A stretch of 20,448 nt of DNA, from NCBI GenBank assembly GCA_019314155.1, contig JAFCZV010000022.1:1-20448 (forward strand), given 5' to 3'. The number at the start of each line of letters is the position of its first letter. Position 1 is the first letter of the stretch. This document shows positions 13,497-20,448 of the stretch, in pieces. The translations under genes and the position numbers were made by a program. Origin of the DNA: Deltaproteobacteria bacterium (GTDB lineage Bacteria; Desulfobacterota; Desulfobacteria; Desulfobacterales; UBA11574). The notes under the pieces are model-generated. The model was not told where the DNA came from, made no database searches, and was given only the letters and a program-made list of their open reading frames with translations.

Positions 13497-14261
13497 ATGC
13501 CCCAAGAAAAACCGTTTCTGCGTGTAGAAAATATCTCAAAAATCCTCGGGGGGAAGGAGATCCTCAAATCAGTATCCTTGAGTCTCAAAAAGGGCGAATT
13601 AAAGGTGCTTATCGGGCCATCGGGGGCCGGTAAAAGCACCCTCCTCCAGTGCATCAATTTTCTCCTTCCTCCGGACAGCGGACGGGTGTTGCTGGACGGC
13701 GTTGAAATTCAAACCCGCCGCAAGCGCGATCTCTATGCATTTCGGCAGCAGGTCGGAATGATTTTTCAGGACTTCAACCTTTTTGACCACCTGAATGCCC
13801 TGGATAACGTCTCCATTGCGCTGCGGAAGGTTAAAAAGATGCGCCGGCCCGAGGCCCGGGATCGGGCCATGGCCGAACTCGAACGGGTCGGCCTGGAAAA
13901 CAAGCTCAATCTTTACCCGGCTGAGCTGTCGGGCGGTCAGAAACAGCGGGTTTCCATTGCAAGAGCCCTTGCCATGGATCCAAAAATCATGCTTTTGGAT
14001 GAACCCACATCAGCCTTGGACCCGGAGCTGATCGGCGAAGTTCTATCTGTCATCCGGGATTTGGCCCACGGCGGCATGACCATGATTTTGGCCACCCATC
14101 AGATCGCTTTTACGCGATCTTTGGCCAATGAAGTAATTTTTTTGGAAAACGGCATCATCCTTGAGCAGGGAACACCGGCAGAGCTGCTTTCCCCGGACGC
14201 ATGTACCCGATCTAAGGATTTCTGTTCCCGGCTTGATGACTTATATAAAGAGAAAGAGTAA
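13497..14261 (+). CDS. Amino acid ABC transporter ATP-binding protein
   Basis: A 254-residue cytoplasmic ATPase that powers the importer. It has Walker A GPSGAGKST, Q-loop in FQDFNLFDH, signature LSGGQKQR, Walker B IMLLDEPTSALDPE and the H-loop ATHQ, in the usual order. I place the start at the ATG at 13497, 8 nt after AAGGAA; an in-frame ATG at 13473 inside the upstream permease end is the main alternative. It is followed after 4 bp by the second permease gene, so translation is likely coupled. It is closest in style to GlnQ/HisP-type subunits that serve polar amino acid uptake. No regulatory C-terminal domain is present. Confidence 0.95.
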   Translation: MPQEKPFLRVENISKILGGKEILKSVSLSLKKGELKVLIGPSGAGKSTLLQCINFLLPPDSGRVLLDGVEIQTRRKRDLYAFRQQVGMIFQDFNLFDHLNALDNVSIALRKVKKMRRPEARDRAMAELERVGLENKLNLYPAELSGGQKQRVSIARALAMDPKIMLLDEPTSALDPELIGEVLSVIRDLAHGGMTMILATHQIAFTRSLANEVIFLENGIILEQGTPAELLSPDACTRSKDFCSRLDDLYKEKE

Positions 14262-14265
14262 TTAA

Positions 14266-14931
14266 TTGGAAACGGCCTTTTTTACGACCGAGTTGATCCC
14301 GGCACTCAACCGGGGACTTGTCATGAGCATAAAGCTGATCCTTCCAGCCGGACTGTTTGGGCTGGTGCTCGGAATTGTGATCGGGACCCTGCGGACCTTT
14401 GGACCTCCGGCAATCCGAAAGGCCGCCAACGGGTATGCCGCCGTTTTTCGGGGAACCCCCTTGATGATTCAACTGTTTATACTCTATTTCGGCCTGCCGA
14501 ATCTCGGCATTTACCTGGATGCGTACTCTGCGGCCGTCACCGGTTTTATCCTGTGCAGCAGCGCGTACCATTCCGAATATATCCGGGGCGGCCTTTTATC
14601 CATCAAAAAAGGACAGCTCCTGGCTGCCGAGTCCATGGGGTTTTCCACCTTTAAAACCATGTGCTACATCATCGTGCCCCAGGCGATTCGAAAAGCCCTG
14701 CCCGGCTGCAGCAACGAGATCATATACCTGATTAAATATTCGTCTTTGGCCTACATCATCACGTGTATTGAACTGACCGGTGAAGGCAAAATTATCGCCT
14801 CCCGAACGTTCCGGTATACCGAGGTTTTCCTTTTCCTCGGCTTTTATTACCTGGTTCTTGTGACCATGGCCTCGTTTATGCTTCAAAAGCTCGAGCAAAA
14901 GTACAAGATTCCTGGATTTGGGAAGGCCTAA
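14266..14931 (+). CDS. Amino acid ABC transporter permease, second subunit
   Basis: A 221-residue inner-membrane permease of the same family as the first, but clearly different in sequence, so the channel is probably a heterodimer. It shows FRGTPLMIQLFILYFGLP, and the coupling loop RGGLLSIKKGQLLAAESMG followed by VPQAIRKALPG. It starts at TTG 14266, 4 bp after the ATPase stop, with AAAGAG upstream; no in-frame ATG near the N-terminus fits better. It is 12 bp from the next gene. Having permease genes on both sides of the ATPase gene in one operon is a common arrangement for polar amino acid importers. Confidence 0.92.
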   Translation: METAFFTTELIPALNRGLVMSIKLILPAGLFGLVLGIVIGTLRTFGPPAIRKAANGYAAVFRGTPLMIQLFILYFGLPNLGIYLDAYSAAVTGFILCSSAYHSEYIRGGLLSIKKGQLLAAESMGFSTFKTMCYIIVPQAIRKALPGCSNEIIYLIKYSSLAYIITCIELTGEGKIIASRTFRYTEVFLFLGFYYLVLVTMASFMLQKLEQKYKIPGFGKA

Positions 14932-14943
14932 AGGATAGTAAAT

Positions 14944-16341
14944 TTGGATCAAATGATTGAATACTCACCCATAACAGACGAAATCCGCAGCCGGATCGTC
15001 CGGGAACTGGGAGATGAATGCATTGTTTCGAACCCGGATGAGGCCGGAACATACGCACAGGATGCTTCCGAACTCCGTTACACGCCCGAGATGGTCATCC
15101 GAGTTGAAGAGACCCAGCAGATCAGGCGGCTGATGCGTCTTGCCAATGAATACAGGTTTCCGGTAACGCCCCGCGGCGGCGGATCCGGTCTTGCCGGAGG
15201 TTGCTTGCCGGTACGGGGAGGGATCGTCCTGTCACTGGAAAATATGAATCGTATACTTTCCGTGCACACAGAAGACCTCGTTGCGGAAGTTGAGCCGGGA
15301 ACCCTTACGAAAACCCTTCGGGATGCAGCCCAGAGCAAAGGGCTTTTTTTTCCGCCGGACCCGGCCGGCATGGATCAGAGCACCATCGGCGGCAACGCGG
15401 CCACCAATGCGGGCGGTCCTTCTTGTGTCAAGTACGGCACCACAAAAGATTACGTTCTCGGCCTTGAAGTGGTCCTGCCCAGCGGACGGCTCATAAAGAC
15501 CGGAACCCGGACCCGTAAGGGCGTGGTCGGGTACGACCTGACGCAACTGCTTGTCGGTTCCGAAGGGACTTTAGGGATTATCACCGGTCTGATTTTAAAG
15601 CTGATTCCGTTCCCGGAAGCAGTGTCCGGTACATCGGCTGTTTTTAACGACCTGCCGGTGGCCATGGGGGCTGTAACCAAAATACTGACCAGTGGGCATC
15701 TGCCGTCGGCCATAGAGTTCTTGGATGCTAAATGCCTTTCTCTGGTGAACGATCTTTTACCATTCAAGGTGCCGGGAGAAAAATCCACCCTGCTCATCAT
15801 TGAGCTTGACGGTGCTCCGGAGCAGATCAGGCATGAAATCGATGTGATAGGAAAGATCTGCGAGGACGTTGGTGCAACATATCTTCTCCCCGCTCCCGAC
15901 AAAGAAGAACGGGAGCTAATATGGGAGATGCGTCGCCAGGTTTCCCTGCGAATTCACGATAATTCCGCCCTTTATATCCCCGAAGATGTGGCGGTCCCCC
16001 TCGGAAAAATCCCGGCCCTTGTGGCTGAACTTCCTAAGTTCGAAGCTGAATACGGCCTTAAAATTTACGCCTTCGGACATGCAGGAGACGGTAACATCCA
16101 TCTGAACATCACGGCTCAAAACCGGGATAATATGACCCGCGTGGAAAAAGGCGTCAAGACCATACTGTCCCGGGTGATCCAGATGGGCGGAACAATTTCC
16201 GGCGAGCACGGCATCGGTGAGGCCAAAAAACGGTATTTACCCATGGAACTTTCAGCGGAAAGTATCCGGCTTCAGACCAAAATAAAAAACGTTTTCGATC
16301 CGAATATGGTCCTCAACCCAGGCAAGATTTTTCCAGAATAA
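14944..16341 (+). CDS. GlcD-type FAD-linked oxidase (2-hydroxy acid dehydrogenase)
   Basis: A 465-residue flavoprotein of the glycolate oxidase subunit D / D-lactate dehydrogenase family, which oxidises a 2-hydroxy acid and passes electrons to a partner. The PCMH FAD-binding domain is marked by TPRGGGSGLAGG (75-86) and DPAGMDQSTIGGNAATNAGG (139-158); the C-terminal domain by FGHAGDGNIHLNI (378-389) and GTISGEHGIGEAKK (416-429). I take TTG 14944 as start because AAGGA lies 8 nt upstream; an ATG at 14953 is too far from it. It is the last gene of the importer operon, 12 bp after the permease, which suggests that the imported compound or a product of it is the substrate. No GlcE/GlcF-type iron-sulfur partner is in the window, so the electron acceptor is unknown. 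Confidence 0.92.
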   Translation: MDQMIEYSPITDEIRSRIVRELGDECIVSNPDEAGTYAQDASELRYTPEMVIRVEETQQIRRLMRLANEYRFPVTPRGGGSGLAGGCLPVRGGIVLSLENMNRILSVHTEDLVAEVEPGTLTKTLRDAAQSKGLFFPPDPAGMDQSTIGGNAATNAGGPSCVKYGTTKDYVLGLEVVLPSGRLIKTGTRTRKGVVGYDLTQLLVGSEGTLGIITGLILKLIPFPEAVSGTSAVFNDLPVAMGAVTKILTSGHLPSAIEFLDAKCLSLVNDLLPFKVPGEKSTLLIIELDGAPEQIRHEIDVIGKICEDVGATYLLPAPDKEERELIWEMRRQVSLRIHDNSALYIPEDVAVPLGKIPALVAELPKFEAEYGLKIYAFGHAGDGNIHLNITAQNRDNMTRVEKGVKTILSRVIQMGGTISGEHGIGEAKKRYLPMELSAESIRLQTKIKNVFDPNMVLNPGKIFPE

Positions 16342-16447
16342 GACAACACTTTAAAAAAACGCATGGGTCATCAATATATATGACGAGTCGTATCAGGGCG
16401 GGCTTAAGCTCACTTTAGTTCACTCCAAACTCTAGTCACTTTTAAGC

Positions 16448-16789
16448 TTAGGGAACGATGATTTTGGATTCTTTTTCTTGCTGAAGCTTTTTGATTTTTT
16501 CCTGCATTTCCCCAAAAGCATGTTTCATGGCCTCCGGATATCTTTCCATGGCTTCTTTGAGGTTTCTTGCGTCGATGGCAGCCTGAACCGGAAGGGGTCC
16601 CTGGGGGGTCATCAAATTGAGACTCCCCAAAAAAACCATTTTACGGCTTTTATCTCTCAAGCCATTGGGTTTGACCGGGGTCAGGCGACGGATGGATGCC
16701 AGGTCGAAATCGGTAAAGAACTCTTCCTGGTATAGGTTATTTTCCTTCACCGACAAGTCGATATCGTTGATTTCTTTTTCACCTAACAT
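16448..16789 (-). CDS. Small conserved cytoplasmic protein, 113 aa, unknown function
   Basis: A soluble 113-residue protein with no signal or membrane segment. The central part (FTDFDLASIRRLTPVKPNG, then a LMTPQGPLPVQAAIDARNLKEA stretch) recalls a small uncharacterised protein found widely in deltaproteobacteria; I am not certain of a family name. The C-terminus is a charged helix (about residues 78-106) that could mediate oligomer formation. The ATG at 16789 is preceded by AAAGGAG at 6 nt. It is convergent with the GlcD gene and probably stands alone. A repeat-like AT-rich stretch without an evident strong terminator separates the two stops. Confidence 0.78.
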   Translation of the reverse strand: MLGEKEINDIDLSVKENNLYQEEFFTDFDLASIRRLTPVKPNGLRDKSRKMVFLGSLNLMTPQGPLPVQAAIDARNLKEAMERYPEAMKHAFGEMQEKIKKLQQEKESKIIVP

Positions 16790-16838
16790 AATTGTCTCCT
16801 TTAAAAAGATTGGATGGATTCATTAATACCATAAACCA

Positions 16839-17072
16839 TCAGGACAGATAATTCCCCAGGCTTTGCCATGCCGGCAAGGTCGTGACCCTATTTCCAGGGC
16901 AACGCTCAAATAATAAACTCAAGTTTCGCACCTCGTTCAGCGAAGCGGCGAGATCCTCAATATTCTCCGGCGAATCGTTTTCATAATTGATCGCAAGAAC
17001 TCGTATGGCGGCTTCGTCCCAGGGTTCACTGCGGGTTTTTTTCCGGTGATTCCGGCCGGTGAGAAATCCGGT
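16839..17072 (-). other. 77-codon open extension in frame after the cysteine desulfidase stop
   Basis: Directly after the TGA stop of the 17073-18377 gene, the same frame stays open for 77 codons to TGA 16839-16841. The peptide looks coding-like (WDEAAIRVLAINYENDSPEN, then a LAASLNEVRNLSLLFERCPG stretch) but has no in-frame ATG and no ribosome site. The upstream enzyme already has full family length, so this is more likely a remnant of another gene, or chance, than a real extension. I cannot identify a family. Confidence 0.35.
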
Positions 17073-18377
17073 TCAGGAGACGTCGGTCTCTGGAGCCGGT
17101 GAAATCTTTTCGGTCATGATGTCGAGCATCACATCATCGGCCTTGGCCATGCCGATCTCACTGATCCGGCCCAGATTGTAAATCGTCTCTTCGGCGGTCT
17201 TGCCGACAAACCCCTCAACAGCGGTGATGCCGTAGTCGTTGAGGGCCATATAGGCCGAGCGAATAGCCGAATCCGTAGCACTAACGACTTTAAGCGAACA
17301 ACCGCCCTTGGCCCCGTCGCAGAGCATTCCGCCCAGATCGCTGATAATATTGTTAATGGCAAGGGTGATCCTGTCCATATGGGCACCGCTCTGCTGATAG
17401 ACGATGGCCGCAGAGGCCCCCACTCCCGCGGCAATGGCGCAGCCGCAGAGGGGAGACAGGCTCCCGGTGAAGCACTTTACGTAGCTGTTGAGCAGGTGAG
17501 AAAGGGCGATGCTCTCGACAATCCGGTCCTCGGGAATATCGAAATACTGTCCCACATGATAGGGTACCAGAATGGCCACAATACCCTGGTTGCCGCTGCC
17601 GCCGCTGGCCATGACCGGATGGTTCACCCCCGCCATTCTGGCGTCGGCGGCGGAGCTGGTCATAATCTTGCTCGAAGAGAGGATGTCGTCATGGAAAAAG
17701 CCTTTCTGTATCAGGTCCGACAGGTAGTAGCCGACTTTTTTCAAATCTTTTCCCGCCTCGGCCATTTTCAGGTTCATTTCGACGCCTTCCCGAAGATAGT
17801 GTCGATCAGCGTCATCAATATTTTCTGCCGCCCGGATCAGATCGACGATCCGCATTCGGCTGAGTGTCGACTGGTAGCCGGATAAAACCTGCCGGTCCGT
17901 TTCGTCGTCTCCCTGAAAAACGGGTCGACCGTTCTTTTCCAAAAGAACCAGGTTGGTATGTCGATGGCGGATAACAGCTCTGGCGGTTTCCGATCCGCGC
18001 CGAACTTTGACGTCGATGTGCATGCCGGTTGCTTGCCGATAGCAAAGAATCCGTGCCTTGCCCGACTCGATAAGACTTCGAGCGTGTGGAATATGGCCCG
18101 AATCGACGGCCTTGAGGATTTCCATTTTCAAATCCGGTCGACGGATCAGGGCGCCCAGGACACCGGCGATCAGGTTGCCTCGCTCGCCCCCCGTGTTCGG
18201 GACGTGGACGGCCAGACCATTTTTATACACCCCGGGATCCACCGCAATGGTCATCTCCTCGAAGTCAGCGTCCAGCTGGTTGCCGGCCAGACCTGCCGCA
18301 TAAGCGACGGCTATGGGTTCCGTACAGCCGAGGGCGGGAAAGACTTCGTGCTCGAGCACCGCTTTAAAAATATTCAT
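17073..18377 (-). CDS. L-cysteine desulfidase / L-serine dehydratase-alpha family enzyme (CyuA/UPF0597-like)
   Basis: A 434-residue cytoplasmic enzyme of the family that includes E. coli CyuA (YhaM) and archaeal cysteine desulfidase, which break L-cysteine to pyruvate, ammonia and sulfide with a 4Fe-4S cluster. Conserved family points are visible: ALGCTEP with C18 near the N-terminus, MTSSAADARMAG, the KCFTGSLSPLCGC block (C302, C311, C313) and MLCDGAKGGC (C353, C360), which can supply cluster ligands. The ATG at 18377 has AAGGAGA close upstream. The frame is open further upstream to 18515 but those 46 residues look non-coding and have no family match by eye. Substrate preference between cysteine and serine cannot be settled from sequence. 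It probably stands as a single gene. Confidence 0.85.
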   Translation of the reverse strand: MNIFKAVLEHEVFPALGCTEPIAVAYAAGLAGNQLDADFEEMTIAVDPGVYKNGLAVHVPNTGGERGNLIAGVLGALIRRPDLKMEILKAVDSGHIPHARSLIESGKARILCYRQATGMHIDVKVRRGSETARAVIRHRHTNLVLLEKNGRPVFQGDDETDRQVLSGYQSTLSRMRIVDLIRAAENIDDADRHYLREGVEMNLKMAEAGKDLKKVGYYLSDLIQKGFFHDDILSSSKIMTSSAADARMAGVNHPVMASGGSGNQGIVAILVPYHVGQYFDIPEDRIVESIALSHLLNSYVKCFTGSLSPLCGCAIAAGVGASAAIVYQQSGAHMDRITLAINNIISDLGGMLCDGAKGGCSLKVVSATDSAIRSAYMALNDYGITAVEGFVGKTAEETIYNLGRISEIGMAKADDVMLDIMTEKISPAPETDVS

Positions 18378-18576
18378 AGGGTCTCCTTGGCAAGACTTTC
18401 GGTGTGGTCGACAAGTCCGTTGAACGGCTTCGACCTTTGCGCACAGGAACGCGCAGAGATACTTGATACACCTCAGAATCCTTATCACAAAATCGGTGGA
18501 GAATACAAATGTCAATCTTCAAATTGGAAACCGGGGTCGGATTCGATATTTTGCTGTTGCGAAGTTCCATGTTTCC

Positions 18577-20046
18577 CTATTCTCTGTCTGACCCCGCCAG
18601 ACGTACGAACTCGAGCAGGCGCCGCTCCATATAGGGATAAAAGGGATTCCACCGCAGCCGGAGCATGGCTGACGCCGGTATCTGCAGCACTCCCCGCTCT
18701 CCGCGCAGTGTTATGTCTCCGAGCTTGATCCCCGGGCTGTTACCGGCATTCGGCCCGCCGTAAAGTGGATCGTTTGGGGAAATCGGTAGCGCCACGTGAG
18801 AAAGGGAATACAGCCCTTTCGGCCACATCAGACCGGTGGATATCTCCACTATTTCGGAATCCCCCGGCCTTTTCTTGCGGACCACAACGCGCCGGCTCTT
18901 TTCGCTTTTGTTGGTCACAAAGCTGATGGTGAAGCCCAAGTCCGTGTCATAGAGCCCGGCCTTGACATTCTCTTTGGGATCCTGCCTGAGCATCTGCGCT
19001 ATCTCGGATATGCGGTTGATGTCGAAAATGACCAGTTCGTGTCCGCCTGCCGGCAACTGTCCGAACAGCCCATCAATCAACGACTGCATCGACACCGTGG
19101 CATCGACGGCAGATTGAAAGGCGAGCACCGGCGGAAAGTCCACCAGCGCACCTTCGACACCCAGTGTCTTCATCTTTGATTGAATCTCACCGGTCAGACG
19201 GTAGACCTGATCGCCGGCATTAACGGCAAAAGAACCGTACTTGAAGGGATCGTATTCTGGCAGTATGTCCGTCCACGCCAGCTTTTGGAGGCCGAGCAGA
19301 CGACCGAGCCGGGCCTGCCACACCGCAAAAGCCGCCAGTGGCGTAACCCCGATGGCCGGAGAGACCAGCACCATCCCGTCAACGGACGGCAGGGCGTTGT
19401 CTTCCAACGCAGATATCGCGTAGTGCACGGCCAGGGCTCCGCCGTTGGAGTACCCCACGATATAGAGCGGCCGGTCGCCGACCTTGTCCCGCAGGTGTTC
19501 CATGGACAATCGCACCGCCGCGACCATATCCTGCCATTTTACGCTCACGAGTCCCGAAGGCGCTGTGCCGTGGCCCGGCAGTCGAAGTCCCACCACCCAG
19601 GCCCCTGACGCATGCAAGCGCAGGCCGAGGCTTCGCAGGCTGTAAGGCGAGTCGGACATACCGTGCAGCAGCAGGATCCCCGCCTTGGGTGCCTTCTCGG
19701 AAAGTTCGAACGTTCGGTTCCAGTTGGTAGACCAACGGTCCGGGTCCGACAAGCTGCCCCGGTGGTAGCGGTTGATGAGACGCCGGTCCTCGGGTTCAAT
19801 CCGGTCATAGACACGTTCGTTGAGCTGTTTGAACAGCCGCCTCTCAAAGGAAAGGTAGTCTTCAAAACTTTTTGCTCCATCCGCCGCAAATTCGGCATCC
19901 AGTTCGGCCGTGTGCCAAACCTTGAGATCGGGCCGGCGTTCCAGTTGCAAAACAAAGACAACGATCATCACCGCAACCCCGCCCGCAATCCCGTATCCCA
20001 AGGCCTTGAGCGTATGCTTTGCCGTGCCGAGCAAGAAATGTTTCAT
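18577..20046 (-). CDS. Membrane-anchored alpha/beta hydrolase (S33/monoglyceride-lipase-like)
   Basis: A 489-residue protein with one N-terminal membrane helix (about 14-34), so the catalytic part probably lies outside the inner membrane. The alpha/beta-hydrolase core has ILLLHGMSDSPYS (124-136) as oxyanion region, LRLPGHGTAPSG (154-165), nucleophile elbow GYSNGG with S200, a likely acid D315 and catalytic H417 (LSHVALP). A long N-terminal segment (36-120) and an insertion before the histidine make it longer than typical lysophospholipase or lipase relatives. The substrate is unknown, most likely a lipid or ester. The ATG at 20046 has GAGGGA 8 nt upstream. The stop overlaps a GGGGTCAGAC word often seen in repeats. 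No operon partner is evident. Confidence 0.85.
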   Translation of the reverse strand: MKHFLLGTAKHTLKALGYGIAGGVAVMIVVFVLQLERRPDLKVWHTAELDAEFAADGAKSFEDYLSFERRLFKQLNERVYDRIEPEDRRLINRYHRGSLSDPDRWSTNWNRTFELSEKAPKAGILLLHGMSDSPYSLRSLGLRLHASGAWVVGLRLPGHGTAPSGLVSVKWQDMVAAVRLSMEHLRDKVGDRPLYIVGYSNGGALAVHYAISALEDNALPSVDGMVLVSPAIGVTPLAAFAVWQARLGRLLGLQKLAWTDILPEYDPFKYGSFAVNAGDQVYRLTGEIQSKMKTLGVEGALVDFPPVLAFQSAVDATVSMQSLIDGLFGQLPAGGHELVIFDINRISEIAQMLRQDPKENVKAGLYDTDLGFTISFVTNKSEKSRRVVVRKKRPGDSEIVEISTGLMWPKGLYSLSHVALPISPNDPLYGGPNAGNSPGIKLGDITLRGERGVLQIPASAMLRLRWNPFYPYMERRLLEFVRLAGSDRE

Positions 20047-20117
20047 GGCTGCTATCCCTCATGGACAGTTAGAGTGTGCTATGAAAATCCTTCGGTTCTC
20101 AATAATGACGGCGTTGT

Positions 20118-20208
20118 AAAAAGTGAAACGTGAAATGTAAAACGACTACATTTAGTACATTAAGAGGCAATATTACACAACACATAGACTTTTCACGTTT
20201 AACTTTTT
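20118..20208. repeat. 18-bp inverted repeat, 17 of 18 paired
   Basis: AAAAAGTGAAACGTGAAA (20118-20135) and TTTCACGTTTAACTTTTT (20191-20208) are complementary except at one base, with a 55-nt spacer. It lies upstream of the hydrolase gene. Overlapping GTAAAAAG/CTTTTTAC arms resemble the repeat at 11792-11842. Confidence 0.75.
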
Positions 20209-20213
20209 TCTTT

Positions 20214-20315
20214 TTACGGTTCTATCAATAAGAAATCGCATATTCTTTTCGGGATATCAAGCTTCCGGACATCTTCCTTAAACAGCCCCTTGAAATAATA
20301 GAAGGGAAAACGTAA
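20214..20315 (-). pseudogene. Possible gene fragment at the repeat boundary
   Basis: A 33-codon frame without start runs from the edge of the repeat to TAA 20214-20216; its peptide (FPFYYFKGLFKEDVRKLDIP, then KRICDFLLIEP) looks coding-like. An in-frame stop lies inside the repeat. It could be the 3' end of a gene interrupted by the element, but it is short and the family is not recognised. Confidence 0.3.
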
Positions 20316-20418
20316 CTACTCAGGTATTTAGGTTGAAGGCTGAAGTATATCAATCATCTCGCAACGCTCGAATTAAACCATTCAAGACCTTCTCTGTTTC
20401 GACACCCGCCAAATGCCC
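20311..20418. repeat. Dispersed repeat copy B
   Basis: This 108-bp stretch matches 4828-4942 with one substitution (A at 20411 against G at 4935) and a 7-bp shorter heptamer array (two units instead of three). Here it includes and continues into an open reading frame at the right edge, so it appears to be the more complete copy of the element. Confidence 0.88.
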
Positions 20419-20448
20419 TAAGTTTTGTGTGATCGCGCATGATTTGTC
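20350..20448 (-). CDS. C-terminus of a probable four-helix-bundle protein (partial)
   Basis: The frame is open from the right edge to TGA 20350-20352 (32 codons). The end of the peptide (GVETEKVLNGLIRALRDD) resembles the C-terminal helix of the four-helix-bundle family once called S23 or rRNA-intervening-sequence proteins, where an E-x-x-K/R-hydrophobic-L-x-x-L-I pattern is usual. Only this tail is visible, so the call is tentative. It lies inside dispersed repeat copy B, and a remnant of the same tail survives in copy A, so the gene probably travels with the repeat. The heptamer array follows its stop codon. Confidence 0.5.
   Translation of the reverse strand, partial: DKSCAITQNLGHLAGVETEKVLNGLIRALRDD

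Noticed and set aside
17073..17075. TGA of the cysteine desulfidase read as a selenocysteine codon
   Set aside because: The enzyme has full family length at this stop, and the following bases do not form a convincing bacterial SECIS loop.
18480..18514. Promoter for the cysteine desulfidase from a TTGACA word
   Set aside because: No acceptable -10 lies at 16-18 bp spacing.
18378..18515. 46-residue N-terminal extension of the cysteine desulfidase
   Set aside because: The ATG at 18377 has a strong AAGGAGA site and starts at the family N-terminus; the extension looks non-coding.
17958..18728. 256-codon plus-strand open frame
   Set aside because: It overlaps the cysteine desulfidase and hydrolase genes in antisense and has no recognisable domain.

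Overview
The window looks like chromosomal DNA of a Desulfobacterota (former Deltaproteobacteria) member, probably a sulfate-reducer-type bacterium of the Desulfobacterales. This is an inference from mid-range GC, gene style, strong AGGAG ribosome sites, several TTG starts and short dispersed intergenic repeats. There is no rRNA or tRNA gene to anchor it.

Layout, left to right. Positions 1-989 (-) are the N-terminal part of a membrane sensor histidine kinase that runs off the left edge. Positions 1178-4506 (-) hold a probable two-gene unit: a large nuclease-like/P-loop NTPase/winged-helix protein whose 3' end is frameshifted by a perfect 16-bp tandem duplication, followed by a 140-residue hypothetical protein. 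Positions 4507-5105 are intergenic and carry dispersed repeats. Positions 5106-7204 (+) encode an acyl-CoA ligase overlapped by a gamma-carbonic-anhydrase-like protein, followed by two terminators and a hairpin repeat. Positions 7502-7912 (-) encode a small hypothetical protein with its own near-consensus promoter. Positions 8037-10246 (-) are an aromatic amino acid unit: one polypeptide joins DAHP synthase, prephenate dehydratase and an ACT domain, behind a full phenylalanine attenuator (promoter, 27-codon leader peptide with five Phe codons, competing hairpins). Its ACT tail is frameshifted by a perfect 26-bp tandem duplication. The divergent gene aroB (10410-11447, +) encodes dehydroquinate synthase. 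After a 520-bp repeat-rich gap, 11970-16341 (+) is a polar amino acid ABC importer operon (binding protein, terminator, permease, ATPase, permease) ending in a GlcD-type FAD oxidase. The minus strand then carries a small conserved protein, a CyuA-type cysteine/serine deaminating enzyme and a membrane-anchored alpha/beta hydrolase. At the right edge lies a copy of the same repeat seen at 4.8 kb, which here contains the 3' end of a probable four-helix-bundle protein gene.

Together: the aromatic cluster supplies the first two steps of the shikimate pathway (DAHP synthase, AroB) and the Phe-specific dehydratase, with control aimed at phenylalanine at transcription (attenuator) and protein level (ACT). 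The importer plus GlcD operon suggests uptake and oxidation of an amino-acid-like or hydroxy-acid substrate. The most notable signals are the Phe attenuator on a DAHPS-dehydratase fusion, the pair of frameshifting tandem duplications, and the nuclease-NTPase gene that could be a defence-type module.
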